This document shows positions 43,263 to 52,687 of a stretch of DNA of 64,000 bases, one piece after another. Position numbers and translations under genes: made by a program. The notes below the pieces were generated by a model. The model had not been told where the DNA came from. It saw only the letters and a program-made list of their open reading frames with translations, and searched no databases. Origin of the DNA: Paenibacillus lentus (GTDB taxonomy: Bacteria > Bacillota > Bacilli > Paenibacillales > Paenibacillaceae); NCBI RefSeq assembly GCF_003931855.1, contig NZ_CP034248.1, positions 62,001-126,000 on the forward strand, read 5' to 3'. How positions within the stretch are numbered: the first letter of the stretch is position 1; each line of letters begins with the position of its first letter.

Positions 43263-43560
43263 TATTACAACCTCCAGTATGACCGAGAAGATATCAACCA
43301 TCCGTATATTAACTTGTAAAAGCTGCTATAAAAGTCCCATTTTCCATCTACGATCAAGTTATTCTTCAATTGTTGCGGGCTTTCATTATATATAGTTCTA
43401 CAAGGAATAATTCAGATGCGAAGACAAAAAACTCATTCCTTAGGGCTAACATTGAGCATGAGTCACATTATAGATGGTATATTGGATGGGATGTATCACT
43501 CAACCAACTGAATCTTTAAATATTCAAACCTGAATTTATATGTATTAGGAGGTAATTCGC

Positions 43561-44454
43561 ATGTCTGTCATTCAATTTACAGTTCCTCCCATGCCCCATT
43601 ATATTGCCAGCGGCTTAACCCTGCTGAGCGCTGGCCAAAAGCACCCTAGCCGGCAAAACATCGACGTATTCGACCTCCTTGTCGTGATGAAGGGCTGCCT
43701 GTACATGGGTGAGGAAGAACGGAGCTATGAGGTCAGCGAGGGACATGCTCTCATTTTGCGGCCGGACAGCTATCATTATGCGACAGCGGATTGCAAGGAA
43801 GATACGCTTTATCATTGGCTTCACTTTCAAACAGCCTCCAGCTGGTCGATGGAGGCGGAGAGATGTGACGAGCATTTCTGCATGGGTGATGACCGTCCGG
43901 GATATATGCCGGCCTCTGCCTTTTCAACATGGACATTCAGTGTGCCCATTCCCCAGTTTACGAAGGTTGTGCAGCCCCAGAAGCTGAACGATACCCTTAC
44001 GGAGTTGACTGATCTCAACCGCAGACTGCATATATCCGGCGCCAGGCTGCGTCAGCAGACGTTGTTCCAGGAGGTGATTTCTCTCTTATCCGCTTCCTTG
44101 GGGAAAAATGGTCCATCTCCGCAATCACTCTGTGCAGAGCGTGCGGCCTCTTACTTACGAGAGCACTACAAAGAGCCATTTTCAGCCAAAAAGCTAGGTG
44201 AAAGCATTAACTTCCACCCGGTCTATATCGCCCGCTGCATGCAGAAAGTGTTCAACTGCTCGCCTGCCGCTTACTTGCAGCGTTACCGGATTGAACAGTC
44301 AAAGCTGCTGCTCTTGCAGAGCAATTATACGGTGGAGCGGATTGCCGAGGAGGTTGGCTTCAACCATGCCGCCTATTTTACCGCCAGCTTTACTAAGATT
44401 GAAGGGCTGTCCCCACGAAAATATCGCCAGCGTTTCGCATGGATCAATCAATAA
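43561..44454 (+). CDS. AraC-family transcriptional regulator
   Basis: The 297-residue protein has an N-terminal cupin-like sensor (about 1-150, with VMKGCLYMGEEE and HALILRPDSYHY) and two C-terminal helix-turn-helices: FSAKKLGESINFHPVYIARC and the signature ERIAEEVGFNHAAYFTASF. AGGAGG lies before the ATG. It is divergent from the MATE gene across about 300 bases that hold both promoters but no repeat I could pick out with confidence. Confidence 0.9.
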   Translation: MSVIQFTVPPMPHYIASGLTLLSAGQKHPSRQNIDVFDLLVVMKGCLYMGEEERSYEVSEGHALILRPDSYHYATADCKEDTLYHWLHFQTASSWSMEAERCDEHFCMGDDRPGYMPASAFSTWTFSVPIPQFTKVVQPQKLNDTLTELTDLNRRLHISGARLRQQTLFQEVISLLSASLGKNGPSPQSLCAERAASYLREHYKEPFSAKKLGESINFHPVYIARCMQKVFNCSPAAYLQRYRIEQSKLLLLQSNYTVERIAEEVGFNHAAYFTASFTKIEGLSPRKYRQRFAWINQ

Positions 44455-44487
44455 TTATGAGATGCGACAAAAGTTGACACGTTTTTT

Positions 44488-44516
44488 TTGCTATAGCAGT
44501 CTATCTCTACTATAAT
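44488..44516 (+). promoter_or_regulatory. SigA promoter of the degV-like gene
   Basis: TTGCTA (44488-44493) and TATAAT (44511-44516) are separated by 17 bases, about 60 bases before the start codon. Confidence 0.6.
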
Positions 44517-44575
44517 TTAATTAGGTCTAGAGCTATCATATCTAATGACCAAAACCTATTACTGGGGGAAATGCG

Positions 44576-45436
44576 TTGACACAAGTTAAAATATTCGCGG
44601 ACAGTATTTCTGACGTACCGGATTCTTGGATCGAACAGCATGATATCGGTATCGTTCCGCTGTATGTCGTGTTCGGTGAGAGCGCTTATAAGGACAAGCT
44701 TGAAATCACTACAACCGACATCTATCGCAGGGTAGACGAGTATGATGAGCTGCCTCGAACGGCGGCACCATCTCCGGCCGATTTTATCGCAGCCTTCGCG
44801 CCCTGCATTGAACAAGGACAGGACATTGTATTCATCAGCATGTCGTCCAAACTTTCATCCACTTATCAAAACGCACTGATCGCCGCGGAAGAGTTCCCGG
44901 CAGGCCGCATCCGAGTTGTCGACTCGATGCATGTATCCGGCTGTATCGCTCTTCTTGTCCTTAAAGCGGCCCTGGCTGCCAAAGACGGAGCCAACGCACA
45001 AAAAATCGTCGAGCTCCTAGAGGAATGGCGAGAGCGCGTCGAAATGGAAGTGCTGGTGGACAGTCTTGATTACTTACACAAGGGCGGCCGCGTATCCAGT
45101 GTCAAGCATATGATTGGCAGCCTGCTTAAAATCCGGCCTGTGCTGAAGATTAAGGATGGCCTTGTCATTTCCACCGATAAATATAGAGGTAAAACAGAGA
45201 AGGCTGTTGAGCGAATGCTACAGCATTTCATCGACAATTTTCCAAAGATTGATAAAGATCTAGTCATTGTGGCTCAGACGCTAGCGGAGAAAGCGGCAGA
45301 TTATATTAGAACGACGCTTCTGGAGCAGACGGATGCAAAAGAAGTTGCCATCATTGAAGGCGGCTGCGCAATCTCCTGTCACTGTGGCCCGCGTACGGTA
45401 GCCATCATGTATATGCGCAAGGTTGCCCAGGCTTAA
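44576..45436 (+). CDS. DegV family fatty-acid-binding protein
   Basis: DegV/FakB proteins bind a fatty acid for phosphorylation by FakA. The 286-residue protein opens with the ADS motif KIFADSISD, has IVFISMSSKLSSTY (the S-S-L-S-x-T-Y loop) near residue 85, DSLDYLHKGGRVS near 160 and HCGPRTVAIMY at the end. The TTG start has GGGGGAAA upstream. No fakA is in the window. Confidence 0.9.
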   Translation: MTQVKIFADSISDVPDSWIEQHDIGIVPLYVVFGESAYKDKLEITTTDIYRRVDEYDELPRTAAPSPADFIAAFAPCIEQGQDIVFISMSSKLSSTYQNALIAAEEFPAGRIRVVDSMHVSGCIALLVLKAALAAKDGANAQKIVELLEEWRERVEMEVLVDSLDYLHKGGRVSSVKHMIGSLLKIRPVLKIKDGLVISTDKYRGKTEKAVERMLQHFIDNFPKIDKDLVIVAQTLAEKAADYIRTTLLEQTDAKEVAIIEGGCAISCHCGPRTVAIMYMRKVAQA

Positions 45437-45683
45437 CTACCCGTCTATGTTTGATAACTTGAAGCACTTTGAGGCTACCTTTAAGCCTTCAACGAGCTGA
45501 CTTGAATAGACCGTCTTTTTCTCGGGTTGGTTGGATAACTCCGGCAAAAGCGGTCTTTTTGCTAAAATAGCGCTTGGTAGTAGTAAAGCCGACACTGCAT
45601 ATGGAAACTTCCCGAGCAAATACTACGTAATATCTAATGATAAGAACTCATATTTCACACATGACATCGGGGGTGAAGTGAGA

Positions 45684-46091
45684 ATGAAGCAAAGAATGAT
45701 TCGTATTGTCTCAATTATTTTTACAGCGATGCTCGTAATTGGATTCCTGGGCGCTCCACGTGCAGGTGCAGGGTATATTGATGATTTTCTCAAGGGTGTT
45801 AAGGTGTTGTCAGAACTTCCCAATGAAGTAAACGAAATTAAAGAGAACTATCAGGTCACCTTGGACAGGCTGGAGGAAGCGCAAGGAACACTGGAAGCCT
45901 ACCGTCAGCAGAACGAGGAGCTTATGGCAAGCAACAAGGAGCTGGCGGCCACCGTATCCGCTTTAACCGAAGCACAGGAGATCCGGGAAGCCAATGCCCG
46001 CAAAACCAGGATCATGATAATAACAGGCGTCGCACTGCTGGCCGGCTATTTCATTCTCCTTCGCGTTATCCGTTTCGTGCTCCGTAAATAA
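45684..46091 (+). CDS. secreted or membrane coiled-coil protein, hypothetical
   Basis: The roughly 135-residue protein has a signal or anchor sequence (about residues 7-28, ending GAPRAGAG), a Glu/Gln-rich coiled coil (about 45-105: TLDRLEEAQGTLEAYRQQ) and a C-terminal membrane helix (about 112-130) with a basic tail. GGGGGTGA precedes the ATG. It is 29 bases upstream of the AIM24 gene and probably co-transcribed with it. No function is recognised. Confidence 0.7.
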   Translation: MKQRMIRIVSIIFTAMLVIGFLGAPRAGAGYIDDFLKGVKVLSELPNEVNEIKENYQVTLDRLEEAQGTLEAYRQQNEELMASNKELAATVSALTEAQEIREANARKTRIMIITGVALLAGYFILLRVIRFVLRK

Positions 46092-46120
46092 TCCCTATAG
46101 CCACGAGGGAGGATGATCAT

Positions 46121-46828
46121 TTGGATATCGAATATAATAACGAATCTGCCCTGCTGAGTGGACAAGCTGTAACTTTTAAGCTCGACCCTGGGGAGATCGC
46201 TCACGTGCTGCATCCCGGGCAGATTATCGCCTTCCGCGGATCCGGCGGCCATCGAAGCGATAAGCTGATGAATATACAAGGAATGTATCGTAAACGTAAA
46301 TTGATCCGTGCGGATATTCAGGGTCCCTGCCAGTTTGTCGCCTCCCTTCCTCCATCGATTACAATGAACACGATCAGGTTTACGGACGGGAGCGATCTGC
46401 TGTATGACTTCAAGCATTTATTCTTTTATACCGAAGGCGTAGAAATGGAGACTCGCATCCTCAGCATGAAGAATATGATGATTACGCGCGATGCGATCAA
46501 AATGAAGTTCTCCGGGAGAGGCTTCATCGGCATTTTAACCCAGGGCCAGGTGCTTGAGATGCCGCTTGATCCTGAGGAGCCAATCTATGTGGAGGCGGGA
46601 AGCGTCATTGCCTATCCCGAGAATGCCAAGCTGGAGCTGTCCGTCTATGGCAATCACCTCGCCAGCCAGCATATGCGCTACCAATGGAAGATGACCGGGC
46701 ATGGACATGTTCTCATCCAGGCCGGCTCTGGCAACCGCGAGCTGGAGCGTGATCTGCAGAGCGGTGACGGTGTCGTGAAACGCTTTTTGCGCGAGGTGAT
46801 CCCATTTGGCGGAGTATTTATTAAGTAG
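46121..46828 (+). CDS. AIM24 family protein
   Basis: The 235-residue beta-rich protein has AIM24/DUF124 features: HPGQIIAFRGSGG, FSGRGFIGILTQGQ and PIYVEAGSVIAY. The biochemical role of the family is unknown. The TTG start has GGGAGG eight bases upstream. Its partner upstream is a membrane coiled-coil protein, so a membrane-associated role is possible. Confidence 0.82.
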   Translation: MDIEYNNESALLSGQAVTFKLDPGEIAHVLHPGQIIAFRGSGGHRSDKLMNIQGMYRKRKLIRADIQGPCQFVASLPPSITMNTIRFTDGSDLLYDFKHLFFYTEGVEMETRILSMKNMMITRDAIKMKFSGRGFIGILTQGQVLEMPLDPEEPIYVEAGSVIAYPENAKLELSVYGNHLASQHMRYQWKMTGHGHVLIQAGSGNRELERDLQSGDGVVKRFLREVIPFGGVFIK

Positions 46829-46892
46829 TGCGTCGCTCCAACCATAAGAAAGCTGTTATTGGTGGTGGGGTGTGTACTTGGTAGATGCGCAC

Positions 46893-46939
46893 AAAAAGCC
46901 GGACGGAAATACATCGCGTTTTTTCCATCCGGCTTTCTT
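46893..46939 (+). terminator. terminator of the AIM24 operon
   Basis: AAAAAGCCGGACGGAAA pairs with TTTTTTCCATCCGGCTTTC with one mismatch, followed by TTTT. It may also serve the opposing rhodanese gene. Confidence 0.8.
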
Positions 46940-46987
46940 TTAGGGCCTTATTAGACAACCCTCTTCGTATTTTATTTTTTACAATGC

Positions 46988-47374
46988 CTACTTTGTAATC
47001 TTCCCTCTCCAAGCGCTGATCCCGCCCGTAAGATGAGCTAATTTGCTATAACCACTCTTGCTAAGGATGCGCGCCGCATTTTTGCTGCGCATTCCGCTCT
47101 GACAGTAGAGCAGCAGCTCCATATCCTGCGGAATCTCGCTAATCCGGCCTTGCAGCTGTGATAATGGTATATTCTTCGCTCCAGGAATATGTCCCCTCTT
47201 ATACTCGCCGGTTTCCCGAACATCGATCACTACGCAGTCTTTAGAGCTCTGCATCTCATTTCTAAACTGCTCGTCCCGCAGCAATCTCAAGCCTGGGGCA
47301 GGCCGTACGCGAGTATATGCAAACCAAACAATCAATAATATGATTAAAATATAAATAAGTGTACTTGTCTCCAT
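46988..47374 (-). CDS. membrane-anchored rhodanese-like protein
   Basis: A single N-terminal helix (about residues 5-22) is followed by one rhodanese domain with CVVIDVRETGEYKRGHIPGA and the active-site loop LLYCQSGMRSK, so the persulfide-carrying Cys is present. It is the last of three rhodanese genes after cstR. The ATG at 47374 is likely though its site is weak; 47410 is in frame. Confidence 0.85.
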   Translation of the reverse strand: METSTLIYILIILLIVWFAYTRVRPAPGLRLLRDEQFRNEMQSSKDCVVIDVRETGEYKRGHIPGAKNIPLSQLQGRISEIPQDMELLLYCQSGMRSKNAARILSKSGYSKLAHLTGGISAWRGKITK

Positions 47375-47400
47375 ACTGGTTAACCACACTCCATCAGTTC

Positions 47401-47766
47401 TTAAGCGCAATATTGTCCACGAACCGCGTAAATTTGCCGGAAGCCCCGGCTTTTTAGCAGTCGCGCCGCCCTTTTACTCTTTATGATGCTATCAGAGAGA
47501 ATAAGAACAGGCTCACTTGGGGACAATTCATTTCTCCACACAAAGGGAAGTCGTCCAATGGAAATGTTGATAGCCCCCTGTACATGACACTCCCGGTAGA
47601 ACACCTCGTCCCGAACATCGAGCATCTTCGTCTGCTGCGGAAGCTCCGAGATGTCGTTCAAAATGCTCGCATCGACATAGGCAAGCCCTTGGACAGGCAG
47701 TAGATTACGGATCAACCAGATCAGCAAATATCCTAGGCCCGCTAATATTAGAGCAATGAACCACAT
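47401..47766 (-). CDS. membrane-anchored rhodanese-like protein lacking the catalytic Cys
   Basis: The 121-residue protein has an N-terminal helix (about 3-20) and a rhodanese fold (KMLDVRDEVFYRECHVQGAI). The active-site loop reads VLILSDSIIKSKRAA: the catalytic Cys is replaced by Ser/Asp although the following K-S-K-R-A-A is kept. It is likely catalytically dead and may be a binding or regulatory partner of the two active rhodaneses on either side. Confidence 0.82.
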   Translation of the reverse strand: MWFIALILAGLGYLLIWLIRNLLPVQGLAYVDASILNDISELPQQTKMLDVRDEVFYRECHVQGAINISIGRLPFVWRNELSPSEPVLILSDSIIKSKRAARLLKSRGFRQIYAVRGQYCA

Positions 47767-47783
47767 GAATTGTTATCCTCCAG

Positions 47784-48095
47784 TTAGACTAATTCGTCTT
47801 CCCAGGCCAGCAATCCGCCCGTCATATTTACGACATTAAAGCCTTTTTCCTGCAGTAATTCGCAGGCTAGTCCACTGCGGTTGCCGCTGCGGCATATTAC
47901 AACCAACTCCTCCTCAGCGTTCAATTCGCTCAATCTTTCCAGAATCTGCCCAAGCGGAATATGCTTCGCGCCGTGCAGATGGCCCTCTGCCCATTCCTCC
48001 GGCTCCCGAACGTCCAGCATCATGACCTGCTCGCCTTTTCTCAGACGTTCAGCTAACGCTTGCGGTGTAATTTCTTTATTTACTTTTCCAGCCAA
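47784..48095 (-). CDS. single-domain rhodanese
   Basis: The 103-residue cytoplasmic rhodanese has VMMLDVREPEEWAEGHLHGA and the intact active-site loop VVICRSGNRSG. It transfers sulfane sulfur between thiols. It lies 46 bases after cstR and is expected to be induced with it by persulfide. Confidence 0.9.
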   Translation of the reverse strand: MAGKVNKEITPQALAERLRKGEQVMMLDVREPEEWAEGHLHGAKHIPLGQILERLSELNAEEELVVICRSGNRSGLACELLQEKGFNVVNMTGGLLAWEDELV

Positions 48096-48141
48096 AATGA
48101 TCTCACTCCCTTATAAATTGTCTTACCGTGCAAAATCCGAT

Positions 48142-48408
48142 TTAGCGGCTCTTTACCAGCAGCTCGATCGCTTCCTGTACGACTTTATGGGTATCTCCGC
48201 CTGAGGATTGCTCCTCCAAGATACATTGCTGCAAATTTTCGGCGACGATTTGGGCAATAGCCCGGTCGGAAGCATTACGCACAGCTGACAATTGGCTTAC
48301 GACTTCCTTGCAGGATTTACCTTCATCCATTAAGCGGAGAACTCCTCGAACCTGTCCTTCTATCCTTTTCAGGCGTCTTTTTAGATCATCGTTATAATTG
48401 TATTCCAC
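48142..48408 (-). CDS. cstR: CstR-type persulfide-sensing repressor (CsoR family)
   Basis: The 88-residue all-helical repressor has the CsoR-family start LKRRLKRIEGQVRGVLRLMD. Cys33 (GKSCKE) and Cys62 (NLQQC) are present, but the position four before Cys62, a copper-binding His in CsoR, is Asn58. Loss of that His with two Cys kept is the mark of CstR, which forms disulfide or polysulfide bridges. The palindromic operator at 48440-48457 and persulfide genes on both sides support this. Confidence 0.9.
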   Translation of the reverse strand: MEYNYNDDLKRRLKRIEGQVRGVLRLMDEGKSCKEVVSQLSAVRNASDRAIAQIVAENLQQCILEEQSSGGDTHKVVQEAIELLVKSR

Positions 48409-48439
48409 ATGAATTCACTCCATTTCATTGCACTTAACC

Positions 48440-48457
48440 TATACTCCTAAGGGTATA
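48440..48457. promoter_or_regulatory. CstR operator upstream of cstR
   Basis: TATACTCCTAAGGGTATA is a near-palindrome with a CC/GG core, 32 bases before cstR. It matches in form the stronger site at 53809-53826 and implies autoregulation. Confidence 0.75.
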
Positions 48458-48546
48458 TTATTCGAAAACATCGGCTCACGCAATCTTCCATCGCAGCTGA
48501 TTGATGACCTTCGCCCGATAATGAAATGAACTGAAAATTTCTTTGC

Positions 48547-49341
48547 TTACAGTATCGACATCCAAACCTTAATCGCGGTCAATGTGATTAGAACAATAAG
48601 GCCATAACGCAAATATTTAACATTCATTCTAGCGCTAAGCCATGTACCCAACGGAGCACCTAGCAGACTGCCAACCACAGTGTACAACGTCGCCTCCCAC
48701 GGGATATCCGCTGTTGTTAATTTACCAGCCACCCCGCCGATCGCAGAAACAAACACAATCGCCAAAGATGTAGCAATCGTAATTCGGGTAGGAAGCTTCA
48801 TGACCGTTAGCATCACCGGAATTAGAACAAATGCGCCGCCAGCACCGACAATTCCTGATACGATCCCAACCAGAAACGAGATCATAACGGCAAAAGTTCG
48901 ATTAAAGCTGATTTCCTGACCGGCCAGCCCTTCCTCCTTAGCCTTGCTCGGAAGCAGCATTAGGACTACCGCAACAATGGCGACAACCCCATAAATAATG
49001 TTAATGATATTACCGTCAAGGTATCCCGAAACAAGGCCTCCGGCAAGGCTGCCGAACAAAATCCCTGATCCCATGTAGATAACAAGCTTCTTATGAATTA
49101 CAGCTGCGTGTTCCTTGCCATTTTTGAGATATGACAGTACGCCAGCTAGAGAAGCAAAGAATACCTGAAACATACTAATTGACGAGACTTCCTGTGCGGT
49201 AAAATTAGCGACTCCAAATGCAGATGGGACGAACAGCAATAAGGGAAAAGAAACAATCGCTCCGCCTATTCCTAGCAGCCCTGAGAAGAAGGAACCAATC
49301 AATCCGAGCAATAACATGATGATAAATAACAGAATATTCAC
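48547..49341 (-). CDS. TauE/SafE family sulfite/sulfonate exporter
   Basis: The roughly 264-residue protein has about eight helices and the TauE repeats GLLGIGGAIVSFPLLLF and GIVGAGGAFVLIPVMLTV. In cst loci TauE is thought to export sulfite or a related oxidised product of persulfide dioxygenase. The GTG at 49341 has AAAGGAGGG nearby and is better than the upstream start at 49377. It is directly upstream of cstR. Confidence 0.88.
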   Translation of the reverse strand: MNILLFIIMLLLGLIGSFFSGLLGIGGAIVSFPLLLFVPSAFGVANFTAQEVSSISMFQVFFASLAGVLSYLKNGKEHAAVIHKKLVIYMGSGILFGSLAGGLVSGYLDGNIINIIYGVVAIVAVVLMLLPSKAKEEGLAGQEISFNRTFAVMISFLVGIVSGIVGAGGAFVLIPVMLTVMKLPTRITIATSLAIVFVSAIGGVAGKLTTADIPWEATLYTVVGSLLGAPLGTWLSARMNVKYLRYGLIVLITLTAIKVWMSIL

Positions 49342-49458
49342 AGTCCCTCCTTTCCAACCATTTACGTAAGCTGTCATCCAAATATTTTATCTGTACGAAT
49401 CAAAAATAAAAAGCTATACTTAATACCAAGTAAACCTATAAGAGATTGGTGATGAAAT

Positions 49459-49626
49459 ATGTTAAATGCGCTTCGTACCTTGTTAGCCGATCGCTGCCCA
49501 CAATGCAAGGAACCTATGAAAGCTCTGCACAACAGTCTGCACGTCATAAAAACTTGCCCCCAAGGCCATTATAAAGAGGAGATTTACAGCAGCCTCGGCG
49601 TACGCATTATCTATGATTTGAAATAA
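49459..49626 (+). CDS. 55-residue zinc-ribbon-like small protein
   Basis: The short frame encodes MLNALRTLLADRCPQCKEPM, then ...KTCPQGHYKEEIYSSLGVRI. CPQC and a later Cys/His (CPQGH) form a C-x2-C...C-x3-H pattern fit to bind zinc. GGTGAT precedes the ATG. It opposes both flanking sulfur genes, and its stop lies inside the left arm of a terminator. No function is recognised. Confidence 0.65.
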   Translation: MLNALRTLLADRCPQCKEPMKALHNSLHVIKTCPQGHYKEEIYSSLGVRIIYDLK

Positions 49627-49661
49627 GCGAACAAAGCGGTTCGGGCTGTGTTCGCTTATTT
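49621..49661. terminator. bidirectional terminator between the zinc-ribbon gene and tusA
   Basis: A 13-bp perfect stem (AAATAAGCGAACA/TGTTCGCTTATTT) with a 15-base loop. The left arm contains the stop codon of the zinc-ribbon gene. Confidence 0.85.
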
Positions 49662-49666
49662 GGTTG

Positions 49667-49894
49667 TTAATTTTTCTTTACTAGAAAAGTGTAGATGCCG
49701 TCTTTCTCAGAGTGCTTTAGCAGTTCATGGTTTGTCTGCTTGACCCATGCTTGAAAATCATTCAGAGAACCTTTATCCGTGGAGACGACCTCCATAATTT
49801 CACCAGGCTGCAATTCATCTAACGCCTTCTTCGCCTTCACGATCGGCATCGGGCACATTAATCCTGTGGTATCGACTTTTTTGTTGCTTTCCAT
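49667..49894 (-). CDS. TusA-family sulfur carrier protein
   Basis: The 75-residue carrier has the motif GLMCPMPIVKAKKAL with the sulfur-carrying Cys in CPMP near residue 14. It accepts persulfide sulfur and passes it on. It follows the persulfide dioxygenase gene by 26 bases and is the last gene of the upper sulfur operon. Confidence 0.92.
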   Translation of the reverse strand: MESNKKVDTTGLMCPMPIVKAKKALDELQPGEIMEVVSTDKGSLNDFQAWVKQTNHELLKHSEKDGIYTFLVKKN

Positions 49895-49920
49895 TTGTTC
49901 ATTTCCTCCCCTCAGGTAAA

Positions 49921-51072
49921 TTATTTATCATGCACGGCGCAACGATTTGGTCCAATTTCCATCTCTCGCTGCTGCTCATCATCCGGTTGTATTTTGCCCA
50001 TATTTGTCTGACGAATTTCCTGATAAGCGTTGGGATGCTGTGGTAAATTCTCACTGACCATCCGTCTAAAATCTGCTTCCACAGTTATTTGCAGACCCGG
50101 ATTGTGCTTAAAAAGATCTCCCAGCCGTGCGGAAACCGCCCCGCCCATTCCTAGCTCAGTCACTTTTCCAAAGTGAGCGGGAAGTACGATTAAATCATCG
50201 GATAGTGCTTTATATCGGTTGTACAAGGTCGTATATAGATCTCCAACCCAGTCCTCTGCTTTTCCCGCCAAATCCGGGCGGCCGATGGATTCGACAAACA
50301 GAATATCGCCGGTCAGCAAATAACGATTATCAATAATAAAGGAAGTACTGCCAATCGTATGGCCCGGAGAATATATCGGCTGAATTTCAATCGTGGTATT
50401 TCCCACGCTAATAATGTTTCCTTCTTCCAGCTTCGCATAATCGAAGGTGACTTCCTCTGCATCCTTTGGAGGAAGCCAATACATTGCTCCCGTTTGCTTA
50501 GCCAGCTTGCGGCCCCCGGATATATGGTCGGCATGAAGATGTGTATCCAGCGTGTGCTTGATGGCTGCTCCTTTTTCTGCAGCAAAATTCATGAATACAT
50601 CCGTCATTCTTACCGCATCGATGATAGCCGCTTCACCTTGCGAAATGACCATATAGGATAGACAGCCTTTACCGATCCGTACAAATTGATAAAGTGAACC
50701 GCCATCATGCAGTTGCCCTATAAGAACAGGCTCCAAATGCTCGCTCCATGCTTTCATGCCGCCTTCTAAATAATAGACACGGCTTCTTCCTGCTTCGATA
50801 AGCTGCTCGGCAACGAATTTAGAGGAACCTTCCTTGGCGCATACAACAAGAACATCGCTGCTCTCTGGCAGTTGCTCCAGTGCAGCGTCCACCCCATCCA
50901 ACAAATCAAAATAAGGGATATTGACCAGTTCAATGCTCTCTCCTTCGATTTGCCAATCCGCTACATCGCTGCCGTTACGGACATCCAGAATGAATAAAGG
51001 CTCCTGATTCAGAATTCGGCGGGTCAACTCGCCGGCCGTCATCGCTTGTAATTGTGAAGTTATAGCAGACAT
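49921..51072 (-). CDS. rhodanese-MBL-fold persulfide dioxygenase-like protein (CstB-related)
   Basis: The 383-residue protein has an N-terminal rhodanese domain (about 1-115, loop [13 protein letters not shown]) and a metallo-beta-lactamase domain with [22 protein letters not shown] and [17 protein letters not shown], the iron-site pattern of ETHE1-like persulfide dioxygenases. S. aureus CstB has the same activities but with the rhodanese unit placed after the dioxygenase. It oxidises persulfide to sulfite or thiosulfate. The transposase gene lies about 180 bases upstream. Confidence 0.87.
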   Translation of the reverse strand: MSAITSQLQAMTAGELTRRILNQEPLFILDVRNGSDVADWQIEGESIELVNIPYFDLLDGVDAALEQLPESSDVLVVCAKEGSSKFVAEQLIEAGRSRVYYLEGGMKAWSEHLEPVLIGQLHDGGSLYQFVRIGKGCLSYMVISQGEAAIIDAVRMTDVFMNFAAEKGAAIKHTLDTHLHADHISGGRKLAKQTGAMYWLPPKDAEEVTFDYAKLEEGNIISVGNTTIEIQPIYSPGHTIGSTSFIIDNRYLLTGDILFVESIGRPDLAGKAEDWVGDLYTTLYNRYKALSDDLIVLPAHFGKVTELGMGGAVSARLGDLFKHNPGLQITVEADFRRMVSENLPQHPNAYQEIRQTNMGKIQPDDEQQREMEIGPNRCAVHDK

Positions 51073-51249
51073 TCGAGTTATCCCCTTTCGCTAAATTTAT
51101 TATATTTTAATAATTCATTAATCGAATGAATTTCATAACTCTAAAGCCTTACCACAACTAGCTATTTAGGGCATAGAAAAAGGAGTACCTCCCCAAATCT
51201 CGAATAGGTAAGTATCGACACTATACCAAAAGAGATGAGGTGAACTCCT

Positions 51250-52602
51250 ATGTCTTATATTCGACATGAGAGTTTATTTACCCTGCAAGAACTTTATGAA
51301 ATGGAACAAAAAGATCGTTTTCGTGAAATCTTTGCTGCCATTGACATTACACCTATTTTACGTTTGGTTAAGAAAACAGCGCTTTATGGTGCGCCTATTG
51401 AAGTCAATTACAGAGCCATGATCTATTCATTGATCATCCGAATCGTGGAAAGAATCCCAACGATTAAAGATGTAATCAAACGACTGCAACATGACATCTT
51501 GTTCCGCTTGGATTGTGGGTTTATGCTGTCAGAGTCGATTCCGTCAGCAGCCTCCTATTCTCGGTTGGTGAAAAAAATGAGCCAAAGTCATGCACTAGAA
51601 GACATACAAACCCAGTTGCTTGCCCAAGCGATGACGGAAGGTTTCATCACCGATGATACGGTTGCCATAGATGCCACCCATATCGAAGCTCGAGATCAAG
51701 CACCCGCCAAACAAGAAAAGGAAAAGCCAGCGCCAAAAAAACGTGGGAGAAAATCAAAAGCCGAACGTGAAGCATGGTTGAAACAAAAGCAAGATGAAGA
51801 GGAACAAAAGCCTATCTTCGAGAAAGAAATTGCCGCACAATTAAACGAGACATTCCATCATCTACGTGACCAAATGCCACTTGATCCACAATGGGGAGTC
51901 AAGAAAAACAGCGATGGAAAAAACGTATTTTGGTATGGTTATAAAGGTCATTTAGCTGTAGGTACGCAAAGTCAATATATCTTAGGAGCTATGCTCTCAT
52001 CTGGAAGCTTAAATGATGGTAAAGCCGCCATTCCACTCCTGAAAGGATTGGCTTCGATACATCCACATTTCAAGTTTTCGTATGCAACGATGGATGCTGG
52101 GTACGACTATGAACTGATATACAAACAAATTCGGACAGTGGATGCTCATGCCATCATTGCTTATAACCGCCGAAGGGAGCCAGAGCTTATTGGGTTTGAC
52201 GAACACTTTGCGCCAACGTGCGTCAGAGAACATTCGTATCGTTACGACAGTTATGATGATAAATATGAAACACTGAAATATGTTCGCCCAAAAGAATGTG
52301 AACATTGCCCACTAGCAAAGGATACACTTTGCCAAAAGGTGTACAAAATGAAGATCACAACAGATCTAAGAAAGTACACGGCTCCAGCTCGTGGCTCGAA
52401 GCTTTGGAAGGAGATAGCTAAGAAGCGATCTGCCGTTGAACGAGTGAATGCTTACCTAAAAGGATTTTTTCAGTTAAACAATGTAAGACATCGAACAGGC
52501 CCGAAAGCGAAGGCTCATTTTGACTTGGTTACGTTGGTTTATAATGCTGTAAAACTTGCGTGTGATCGTTTAAATCGTCGTTTGAATGAACAAGCGGCTT
52601 AA
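51250..52602 (+). mobile_element. DDE transposase gene, IS1182/IS4-like
   Basis: The 450-residue transposase has an N-terminal DUF772-like region (FRLDCGFMLSESIPSAASYS), a first catalytic Asp in TVAIDATHIEARD, a second in ATMDAGYDYEL and a Glu region in KKRSAVERVNAYLKGFFQL. A basic AT-hook-like stretch (PKKRGRKSK) and a C-rich insert lie between. All three acidic residues look intact. The ends of the element are not clear; no convincing inverted repeats were found in the 51100-51240 and 52610-52690 flanks. It sits inside the sulfur operon in opposite orientation. Confidence 0.85.
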
Positions 52603-52687
52603 TTTTAAAAAATAAAATATCCAAATTCGGTTAGTCTGCACTTCTGTAACTATGCATTATGAAATTGATTCAATCTACCTTCATTGC

